Of a stretch of 60,000 bases of DNA, positions 23,040 to 32,140 are shown piece by piece. Within the stretch, counting starts at the first letter, position 1. Every line of letters starts with the position of its first letter. Origin of the DNA: Polytrichum commune (Eukaryota > Streptophyta > Polytrichopsida > Polytrichales > Polytrichaceae). The notes beneath the pieces are model-generated. The model did no database searches, was not told where the DNA came from, and saw only the letters and a list, made by a program, of their open reading frames with translations. The stretch spans positions 57,438,758 to 57,498,757 of the forward strand of contig OX485805.1 of the NCBI GenBank assembly GCA_950295325.1, given 5' to 3'. Both the position numbers and the translations under genes were made by a program.

Positions 23040-23870
23040 TTGTTGCCCCATGTGGCGTCGAACTTAGCAAGGACATCATCATAGATGGTTTCCCTTTTGA
23101 GTCTTTGAGAGTTTTTCCCATGTATTTCTAGCATAGTGAAGAAGGCCTCGCCAAATCATTTGCTTTAGCTTACTAGCATCCAATCTAGTATGATTGGAGG
23201 TAAGATCATTTCTCTCATTCCAATTGGTCCACAATGTGATCCCTCTAAGGAGGAGCTAGGAATACTTGCTAAGAGAGGCACATATATTCTTGCCAAAAAT
23301 CTCATGGTACCAACCAAAAGCTCTCCAAGGTCCTTTCCAATTAGAATGAGCTTTCATGGAGTTAATGATGCCAAAGTTGAAGTCCCAAGCTCTTTTTTCC
23401 ACTATGCAATACCAAAACCTTTGTGCAATCGTGTCAAGAATGTCAAGTGCACTCATGACACATTTGTCATCTATTCTAGCAATGAACCTAGCTTCAAGCA
23501 TTGAGCATAGATATTGATTATATTATTATTATTATCACTGGAATTGACAAGGGATTCTAATGCACCAAATAATGTTATATTTGGATTCCATTTGCAAAGG
23601 TTACAAGGGTTCTAAAATAATTGGTAGATGATCCAAAACCAACATGGGCACATGAAGTTAAGGTGGTGGAGATTTTCAAATTCAATATGTGTTCATAGTG
23701 CAAGATTTTAGGGTGTTGGGTTCTAGCATCATCTATATCACATTATATATCCATATCAACGTGGTAGTATAATTGATGTGCCATGTTAATTTTAGTGGCC
23801 CCATGTCTTATAGCAACAAATGTCCCATGCCAAATTCTCCGGTTGCATGGCACCCAATGATTGCAAGATA
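23040..23870 (-). pseudogene. LINE ORF2 C-terminal relic
   Basis: Read on the minus strand with frame changes, the segment gives KILHYEHILNLKISTTLTSC (zf-RVT-like), AQRFWYCIVEKRAWDF, then WTNWNERNDLTSNHTRLDAS, KLKQMIWRGLLHYARNTWEK. Plant LINE ORF2 proteins end with such a cysteine-containing region followed by a W-x-x-W-x-x-R-N motif. No reverse-transcriptase core is seen here. It may belong to the same family as the relic at 14.7-15.4 kb, but they do not overlap so this cannot be tested. Confidence 0.6.
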
Positions 23871-24054
23871 ACATATTGTAGAACTCATGTTGGGCATGAT
23901 TTCAAAGCTTTATTCATTGTCACTTGTACCCCTGTTATGCCAAAGCAAAAACAAAGAAAGAAAAAAATGTAATATATAAAATGATGAATCTCTCTCATAA
24001 CAAAAGTGAATGACGAATCTCCCACCACATGGCTCAAGTGCAAACTAATGGCTA

Positions 24055-24413
24055 CACCGGTGCTCGGGGGGGGGGGGCAGTGTGTTAAAAAGTTAAGGAT
24101 ATAGGTGCGAACAACCATTATTTTATAGGGGGGGTATTACTTTCAATTCTCTTCTTTTTTCACATGCTATCATTATGTAAATTTCTACTTTGGGTTAATA
24201 GAAAAATGGCTTGCATTACTTATAATTCCAAATTACCTATTATTCCATACCCTATAGTACTTTAAAGATGTCCAATGCCATTTTTGATACCCTATATTAC
24301 TCTTAAGTCCATTTATAATTTTTAGCCCCCATGTTTTTAAAATACCCTATCATTTGTTCGCACGTATATTGCTACTCCAACCAATGACTACCCCCCCCCC
24401 CGGAGCACCGGTG
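24055..24413. mobile_element. Inverted-repeat element with CACCGGTGCTC ends and G/C homopolymers
   Basis: CACCGGTGCTC followed by G12 at the left (24055-24077) is mirrored by C11 then CGGAGCACCGGTG at the right (24391-24413). Inside the runs, GGTGCGAACAA and its inverted partner CGTGCGAACAAATG extend the symmetry. No coding frame and no clear target duplication. The homopolymers have probably expanded within the TIRs. Confidence 0.6.
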
Positions 24414-24918
24414 CAGAGCATCTCAAAGAAAATGTCTATGTTCTTCAATTTTGTGCACACAACCAAATGCCTTCCTTTTCTCAAATGGCACGAATATTGC
24501 AATGACCAAGCTACTTGATGCCACCTTCCATTCTCAAGCACATAGTGTTGTGGGCTTTAAGCTAAACTTACTTTGGAGTCATTTTCCCTCCTCACTACAG
24601 ACAAGTATATCCACGTGTCAATTCAAGCACACTTGCAGGTGGTTCACATGGCTAAAATGAACCAATGACCAATAAAAGATCTATTTCTCAAACTTGAAGA
24701 AAGCCCCACGTCACAATTGGTTCCCAATCCATTTAGTCAATATAGAAATGACCATGGAGATCGTTCAACGGCCATATGTGATGGCGTCAAGGGGTATGTG
24801 CCATATGGGCCATACATCATATTATGTGGGAGAGAGAGAGAATTATCGTACTTTTCATCCATCCAACATGAAAACTTACTCCCTATAAGTTTATGGTTGA
24901 TTAATCTCAAATGACTTA

Positions 24919-25363
24919 GGGGCGGTTTACACTATGGACCATGAAGTCGTCCCACGGCCGTTTAAGCGATGTGATTGGACGTTGAAGTCGTCCCGGGACG
25001 ACTTGGGTTTACACCAAGGAAAAAATGGCAGAGTGACCACGGAGGTTGAGGTCCACAAAATATTCTTTTTTAAGCCTACTCTATCCACTGCCATGGTCCA
25101 ACGGGTTTTCCGTTGGGACAAACAAAAGAGGTGGTCCGGGAAAAAGAGCAAGGGCCCATGTCAGAAAAATGCCGTTTTAAGCCTTTTTGGTGCATGGTCA
25201 TTCTTCATGGTCCACATTTGGTTTACACCTAGTGAAGGGCCCATGAACCATGAAAACTAATATTTTAGTAACTCGGACCATGGAAGTCGTCCCATGAAGT
25301 CGTCCCACGCAAAATAGGCCTCTTACGTGGGACGACTTCATGGTCCATAGTGTAAACCGCCCC
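24919..25363. mobile_element. PIF/Harbinger-type (Tourist-like) MITE, copy 1
   Basis: A perfect 38-bp TIR begins GGGGCGGTTTACACTATGG at the left and is exactly inverted at the right end. TTA flanks both ends (24916-24918 and 25364-25366), the 3-bp TWA target of PIF/Harbinger elements. Inside are further short GAAGTCGTCCC repeats in both orientations. It is 445 bp with no transposase. It sits in another repeat: a related stretch near 26960-27010 (AAATGACTTTGTCTAGACTAGTCCAGGTCTTTGAAAC) looks like the unoccupied site. Confidence 0.88.
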
Positions 25364-26859
25364 TTAGACTAAACTATCTCAAGGTCTTTAAACCTGCTTC
25401 CGGTTTCATGTCAACTCAAAATTATAGCCTGAGTCCATGATACATACTATTTCATGACTTTTGAGTTGGATGAACAAGAGGTACGCTCGTATGCACAAAA
25501 TTCCCTCTCTCCCATTATGTGGGCATCACCAATGCCATCGCTTAAGTTGAAGAGGCCAATCACCTTGCTTCATTGAATTACGCCAAACATAATACTTAGG
25601 GAATTCCAAACATCATTTGTTGTAACACACGAACCACTACAAACTTCCTAAACCAACAATACGTTTTAAGTATTCAATCTCATTAATTTGTATTCATATG
25701 CATGAGTGCCATTTGCTACTACAACATGAACCAAACCAATACACAAACAATTAAAAAATGACATTAATTGATATATTAAAATGATCAAATTTGAGAGTTA
25801 TAATAACGGGATAGTTAGATTCGAGTTCTTGGAGGAAACCCTAGTAGTATGGGATTTGAAGTCATTTCATCATTTACATGATAGAGTGTGACAAACACTT
25901 ATTACAAAATATCATATTAATTCTTGATTGCGCATGTTATTGTGCCTCACACTAGTTTTAGATGAAAATAATTCTACATGTAATTATATCTAAATAGAGG
26001 TCCTGGGAGGTCCATTTATGTATTTTAGTGACACAAGGTATTATAACGGGGGGTATTTAAAAAGAAAGAAAAAAGAAAGAAGTTAGAGCACTTATTGGCA
26101 TCTTTTAATATTTAAGCTGCAAGAATACTTTAAGCCAACAACCAAACCCTCAATGACAGCAAAACCTCCAACCGTTCTAACACTTTAAACCAAAACTAAG
26201 AGCCTTTCTCACAACATATTTCAATACCATAGCTTTCAAATAATTGCCAAGGATTTGCATATCTCCCATCCAAGGGTCGCAACTCCCATGTATGAAAGTT
26301 CTAGTGTTATGTAGTGCAATATTTCAAGGTCTGATTTGTTTTATTGTCTGGTATCCCAATAGCTTGCACAGACATGTGAATCATAGAATGTAGCTTTATA
26401 TACGAAACACATTTTTCATCAATAAAATATGGTCATCAAAAACTAAATCATACAATTTTGAAATGCATGAATCCTAGAGCAAGCCACTCCCATTTCAAAC
26501 AATTTTAATGAGACTTTACAATTTTACAAATAGATAAAAATAAATAAAAACCAATGAAGGGAACTAGATTTTATTTTTTAAGAGAAAATTAAAGAAAAAC
26601 AAAAATGCTTGGGACTTGCCTTGACTATTGATTGGGTGTGTTTGATGAAACCCCACTGAACCGTGGTCTCATGGTGGTCTAAAAGGACTTGAGTGGTGGG
26701 GGGGACATAGTCCTAAAGCGAAGAGTTAATCCCTAAAGGTTCAAGCCTTTAGCACATAGTAACACACATTGTTTTCAATTACTTTTGAGATGGTTTCAAA
26801 CAATGTGACATGAAAGGTTGCAGTAAAAGTTGGGAGGTTCTTGCCATTCGGTTATTTGC

Positions 26860-27010
26860 ACAACATGGCATGTTGAGAGAGAATTGTCACATATGTGTGC
26901 ACCTCTCACCCACACACATCATAAAAACTTGACCCCCCTATAATGTAAGTTTGTTACTAATTCATGTGAAATGACTTTGTCTAGACTAGTCCAGGTCTTT
27001 GAAACTACAC
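26860..27010. repeat. Dispersed repeat resembling the empty site of the Harbinger MITE
   Basis: The order ATGTG.GCAC..CTC, ACATCATAAAAACTTGA, ATTCATGTGAAATGACTTTG, TAGACTAGTCCAGGTCTTTGAAAC parallels 24830-24918 joined to 25364-25400. Related fragments occur near 15745-15860 and 30170-30350 (CATCCAACATA.AA.CC, GTTATTTTT..GATTTGACAC). Confidence 0.45.
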
Positions 27011-27385
27011 CAAATAGTCTTATTATTATGAGCCACAACAAGTTTTTGGAGCCCATGCTAATTCTCATAATGTAAGGCCACATTGATTTTCAATCCACGC
27101 TGAATTTCAAGTAGAAAACTAGTGTGGGTCGCATCAATTGTATGTTTGGAAAATTAATGCGAGTGATTACTTTATTTTGTACTACTCTTGTCCTACGACT
27201 AGTATTCAATGTGTTGACTCTGAAGTCTTCATGAAAAATGTAGGGGGAAGACCTGGGGTGTTGGGTTTTTGTTAATTCCACCTTGACTCAAGAAAATTAG
27301 TGTGGCCCGTGCTTAATATTCCCATGCTAATTTCTCACCCACACTAATAAGACTACTTAGTGTAATTGCAATGTCAAATCTATTT
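27010..27385. repeat. Dispersed repeat family F, copy 1
   Basis: Collinear with 54010-54330: TATTATTATGAGCCA, AATGCGAGTGATT, ACTACTCTTGTCCTACGACTA, GGGAAGACCTGGGGTGTTGG, CCACCTTGACT.AAGAAAA, TAGTGTGGCCC, CACACTAATAAGACTA and TTAGTGTAATTGCAA. A third partial copy (GTGTGGCGAACATTGATCATTTCCACGC) lies at 27690-27770. Confidence 0.7.
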
Positions 27386-27439
27386 TGGTGGTTGACCTAG
27401 CCTCCGGACAACAACATGCTATTTACATGCTTTATGTTG

Positions 27440-27825
27440 GATGAGGCAATGTCCGGGGAATTTTTTGGGCATAACCAGTCGAGATCCTAGTGTTTCCAAG
27501 TCCAAATGGTTCTATGTTGACATCTTTTGGGTTTTCTTCATTAATTTGAGGTATACGCTCTAGCTTTTTCTAAAATGATTGATAACTTTCATGACGTCTT
27601 TGACATCAACCGGTTATCTCTCAAACTCAATTGGTTCATATGTAGCTAGCGGTCGGTCTACCCGTTCATTGGGACGAGGGTATTAGAATATTAGTGTGGC
27701 GAACATTGATCATTTCCACGCTATTTTTTCACCCACATCAATAGGACTATTTAGTGTGATTTTCTCGAAGTCTTGAACTTCAACTGGTTATTTCTCAAAC
27801 TCAATCAGTTCATTTGTAACTAAGG
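27440..27825. repeat. Inverted copies of repeat family D
   Basis: Reverse-orientation copies at 27440-27660 and 27770-27825: TTTGACATCAACCGGTTATC, TCTCAAACTCAATTGGTTCAT, with the conserved tail TGGGCATAACCAGTCGAGATCCTAG. The second short copy ends exactly where the MITE at 27825 begins. Confidence 0.6.
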
Positions 27826-28425
27826 GGTTGTTTACACTATGGACCATGAAGTCATCCCAAGGCCTTGTAAAATTTTTGATTGGTTGTTGAACTTGTCCCG
27901 GGACCACTTCCGTTTACACCAAGGAGAAAAAAAAATTTCAAAGTAATTATGGAGTTCGAGGTCCCCAAAAGACACACTTTTAAGGCCGACATTATCCATT
28001 GACATGGTCCAACGGGTTTTGCGGTGGGGGAGAGGCTAAATAGGTGCTCTGGTAGAAAAGGGCAAGGGCCCATGGCAGAGAAAGATTATTGTACTACATT
28101 TTAAATGAAATTACTTTGAGGAAGAGAAGACGAAGACAGGAGAAGACCCAAAAAAATGGTCAAACTTGATAATTTTCCTTCAAAACTGCCCTTTTTGGAC
28201 ATATGTTAAAAAAAAAATCAGCACATCCACTTTTTGGTGCATGATCATTCCTCTTGCTCGACATTCGATTTACACCTACCGAGGAGGGGCCCAACGGCTT
28301 TGTAAAATCGATTCTTTAAGAAACCGGACTCTATATGGATGTTGGACCATCAAGTCGGACCATGAACAAAGGCTATGTTCCATAGTCTCCGATTTCATGA
28401 TCCACGATGTAGACCGACCTTGAGC
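27825..28425. mobile_element. PIF/Harbinger-type MITE, copy 2 (old, with internal insertion)
   Basis: Starts GGGGTTGTTTACACTATGG after TAA and runs collinear with copy 1 through GGGACCACTT, GTTTACACCAAGGA, CATGGTCCAACGGGTTTT, GGGCAAGGGCCCATG and GGTGCATGATCATTC. The right end is decayed (GATGTAGACCGACCTT). About 140 bp between roughly 28080 and 28225 has no counterpart in copy 1 and looks like a later insertion. Confidence 0.75.
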
Positions 28426-28734
28426 AGCCAAAGTGGTGCTATTCTATACTTAATGTTGCATACGATTCGATCGCTTTTAACAATGACTTATTGAATGACA
28501 CCGTTACACTTACTTGTTGACGGCTTAAGGATTAAAAATAGGTGTGAAAAGGAGGAGGGTATTACGTTAAAAAGGGAGGTGTTACTTTACAAGGAATGTA
28601 TAACTTTACATATACTCTCGGAACGTTAGTGGTCAGTTTCCCCCCTTTATTACGCACAACCGGGGTGGCTTCCCCTATATGATAAGTTATCTGGACTCTG
28701 AGGGAGTTCTGGAGCAGCTACCATAGGGGTACCA

Positions 28735-28990
28735 TCCCCTAGTTAGGATCATATTTAACTGCATTCTGCCACGTCAGCGGCAGCTTTATGAGGCACCATT
28801 CCCCCAAACCGGGAAAACCTGACCCTTTACAGCAGATCCCATACCACATCCCCACATCCCCAACTGTAAAAGCAGGTCCCAAGACGCAGCTTGGCCGGGT
28901 CTCATTGGCGATTCGGGACCTCGAGGTCCAACCATGTTCCGGCCTGTGCATGGCGTGCTACGGTGCGGTCGTGTGGCGGGAAAAGGAAGA
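28735..28990. repeat. Dispersed repeat family G, copy 1
   Basis: Shares with 31865-32110 the order TGCCAC.TC..GGCAGCTTTAT, CCAAACCG..AAACCTGACC, AAAGCAGGTCC, GGGACCTCGAGGTCCAACCAT and TACGGTGC. GC-richer than surroundings. The 162-residue open frame over this copy is not conserved in the other, so I reject it as a gene. Confidence 0.65.
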
Positions 28991-29190
28991 TGACTCTGAT
29001 GTTGCTATCAATGTGAATTATGGTGTTGCTTCATTTTTGGGTTTGTTGGCTCTGTTTGCAGGACAGAGACTATGCATCAACTTCTTCGTTTCAAGAGCAA
29101 ATTTCCTAACCACTTTGTGTTCACACTTGGATGTTTCTTGTTCTTGTTATTTTTGGTCCACTATATTTAATGTGGATGTTATCTATAGTT

Positions 29191-29214
29191 TATATATATA
29201 TATATATATATATA
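29191..29214. repeat. (TA)n microsatellite
   Basis: About twelve TA units in gene-free sequence. Confidence 0.9.
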
Positions 29215-29489
29215 AGTGCTCCCTAAAATGCAGTGAAAGAAATCTAGTTAACTATAGTTATTTCGGTAGTTCTTGATTAATAATTTCAAAAATTTCGGGT
29301 GATAAATGAGTAGCTTCAATCCTTGACCTGTATTTGAGAAGAAGGTGCATGAAATCCAAGAAAGGTTTGGTATAGTGAATAACCATGAATTGGCATGAGC
29401 AAAGTGGACAACTACAATTATAGTCTTTCATAATAAAGAACAGAGCCTCACGGTTCTACCGTTTTCTTGTTTTGAGTTGATATGTGGTT

Positions 29490-30150
29490 CTGAAATAAAC
29501 ATTACGAGAATTAGGATTCCCCCGACAACTGCCGCCTCTTTTCGAAAGGAGTACACCTTAAACGGTTGTGGACAAGCGGACTGACACTTATCTTCCCCAA
29601 GGGCAAGCTCTTAGGTTCCCACATGGTTGGTTGACACTATCTGAAACAAACACTATCTTACATGTTTTGGAACAAACATTTCGAGAATTAGAGGTCCCCC
29701 GACAACTACTGACTCTTTTTGAAGGTGAACACCTTAGACGGGCGTGGACTAGCTGACTGACACATATCTTCCCCAAGGGCAAGCTCCTAGGTTCTCAAAT
29801 GGTTGGTTGACACTATCCAAATCATACACTATCCCACATGCTTAGAAACAAACATTATGAGAATTAGAGCCCCCCCCCCTTGACAACTATTACCTCTTTT
29901 TGAAGGTGAACACCTTAGACGGGCGTGGACTAGCTGACTGACACATATCTTCCCCAAGGGCAAGCTCCTAGGTTCTCAAATGGTTGGTTGACACTATCCA
30001 AAACATACACTATCCCACATGCTTAGAAACAAACATTATGAGAATTAGAGCCCCCCCCCCTTGACAACTATTGCCTCTTTTTGAAGGTGTACACCTTAAA
30101 CGGGCATGGACAAGCTGACTAACACCTATCCTCCCCAAGGGCAAACATAT
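29490..30150 (+). repeat. Satellite-like tandem array, ~180-bp unit, 3.7 copies
   Basis: Four head-to-tail units with period about 178-181 bp, each carrying AACATTATGAGAATTAGAG, a C run, GACAACTATTGCCTC, TTTTTGAAGGTG(A/T)ACACCTTA, GACGGGCGTGGACTAGCTGA, CTGACACATATCTTCCCCAA, GGGCAAGCTCCTAGGTTC and TGGTTGGTTGACACTATCC. Units 2 and 3 are nearly identical; units 1 and 4 are more diverged and the last stops after GGGCAA. The C run grows from 5 in units 1-2 to about 10 in units 3-4. Confidence 0.92.
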
Positions 30151-30233
30151 AAGTTTTAAGGAGGGGGAGGGTTAAGTTTTAATGTTGGATGTATGAGACG
30201 TATGCTCATATGTGATAATTCCCTCTCTCCCTA

Positions 30234-30238
<5 letters not shown>

Positions 30239-30279
<41 letters not shown>
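30239..30279. repeat. Compound (TC)n(AC)n microsatellite
   Basis: About 12 TC units followed directly by about 7 AC units. Confidence 0.95.
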
Positions 30280-31191
30280 TCCAACATAGAAGCCTTGAAA
30301 TAGTATGCAACATGGAGGTTACCTTTTTAAAGTGGATTTGACACTAGAATTGGGTGCAAGCATGGTCAATTGGACCATCAAATTGGTCAAATATGTTGAA
30401 ATCACGCATTTCTTGGTCAAAGGCTATAAAGTTGTTAAATTTCACTTAAATTATGTCCGCAAATAAATGACTGTATTTGGTTATGAAAGCTACTTTTATG
30501 ACCCTATATGTTCTAAAGTTGAACTAGTTTTTTTAATATACCTTGAGTTCAGGATGAACTTGTGGGCTCCATCCATCACTTCCAACTTCCAAGAAAAGAT
30601 CAATTTATATATTTCAAGCTTATTTTGTACCAAACTTTCTTGACTTGACACAAGTTGTTTTTCAATATGAGCTACACTAAATATCATTCAGAGTTACACA
30701 TGCCTATTTCTTTTTATTATTAGTGTAATTTTGTACCAAGTAAAGATGTGAATGTTCTTAAATGTCCAAACAACTAGTTCACCTTTTGTTGGTAAAAAAA
30801 TGAGATGTCCAATAAACAAGTATAGCGTTCCATAATTCCAAACAGGAAGTGACACAGAATATCATATTCAACGTACTTTTACTATCCTCATTAGTATGTG
30901 CATAATTCTTCTGAGGGCTTTTCTTCGAAATAATTGTTTGATTTCTCGAAATAACATGTTTCCTAAAACCTTGTAGAAAGAAATTCTTCATATTCAATTA
31001 TAAGGTGTATCTTTGAAACTTCTATCGTAATGTACATTTTGCAGTCCAATTGACCATGCTTACACCCCACCCAATTAACTTCAAAGACCCCGAAGTAGTC
31101 AAACCGAAGTCATTGGAGATGAATCCGGCCACAAACCTAGAGGGGTTCAAATTTTGTGTTAGTTGGAGGAGAGTTACGTTCATGTGCAATA

Positions 31192-31800
31192 CAGTCTACC
31201 CTCTATAAATGTTAACCCTCGGGAGTGGATCAAAGTTAACATTTATAGAGGTGTTAACAGTTAGCAATTATAAAATTACTTTTTTGAGCAATATACAAAT
31301 CTTAACATTTATAAATATAAGCAATTGTGAAGAGTCCTTGTGAGAGAATACCATTCATAAAATTGCAAACCCAATCAAAACTTTATTCAATATCAAGTTT
31401 ACAAATCACGGGTGAAGTATGAATCAATGGTTCTTTGGTGAGATTCATTTGCATGCACAACTTGCAAATATTTCTCAATGTGCACCAACAAACCCACATA
31501 CTTGGACACATCACATGAACGTGATTCCATGTACCTTCTAATGATACCAAAACTAGATTGCAAGTCACTATAAGATGGAATGGGTTCCACCTCACACTCC
31601 TCTCCCTCACAATCATCCATATTTTGATTGTATTTAATTTATTAACATTTATAGAGTCAAATTTACAAAGAAGGGAGTACCATTTTGTTAATAGTTAACA
31701 CGTTTAACATTTATAGTGTGCAATATGTGGGGAGTAGAAGAAAGTTAACATTTAGAGAGGGTTAACACTTATAGGTGTAACATTTATAGAGGGTGGACTG
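31192..31800 (-). mobile_element. pogo/Tigger-like Tc1-mariner element with C-terminal transposase remnant
   Basis: TIRs begin CAGTCTACCCTCTATAAATG at the left, and the right end reverse-complements to CAGTCCACCCTCTATAAATG. TA flanks both ends (31190-31191 and 31801-31802), as in Tc1/mariner. Inner GTTAACATTTATAGAG motifs recur in both orientations. A minus-strand frame of 73 residues (31620-31399) begins MDDCEGEECEVEP and ends HQRTIDSYFTRDL, resembling the C-terminal tail of Tigger/pogo transposases, which often end with a Q-x-x-I-x-x-F/Y-F motif. The DDE catalytic core is absent, so this is an internally deleted, non-autonomous copy of 609 bp. Confidence 0.82.
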
Positions 31801-31864
31801 TAATTCCTTATCGCCCAATCCCCCTTGTTGGGGGTTAGCAAAGGCGGGTACTGTAGATATAATA

Positions 31865-32110
31865 ACCATTAACTAATTATGCCACTTCATTGGCAGCTTT
31901 ATTAGCCCCAAACCGTCTAAACCTGACCATGTAAAGCAGGTCCTAAACGACATCCCCAAATCCTTGCCACAAAGCAGGTGTCCATAGGAAGGGCCCTATA
32001 CGCAAGTCAGGACCTCGAGGTCCAACCATCTCCGGCTGTGTTTCGGAATACAACGGTGCAGGTGTATGGCGGGTATTACCGGGTATAGTGTTGCTACGGG
32101 GCAGTTTATG
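31865..32110. repeat. Dispersed repeat family G, copy 2
   Basis: Second copy of the 28735-28990 repeat, immediately right of the pogo-like element. It ends in a run of GGCGGGTA.TACCGGGTA-type motifs (32060-32140) that are not in copy 1. Confidence 0.6.
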
Positions 32111-32140
32111 GCGGGTAAGTCCGGGTAAGGCCGGGTATTT

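Noticed and set aside
28788-29276. 162-residue open frame (MRHHSPKPGKPD)
   Set aside because: It overlaps dispersed repeat family G and runs into a (TA)n microsatellite; the second repeat copy does not keep the frame.
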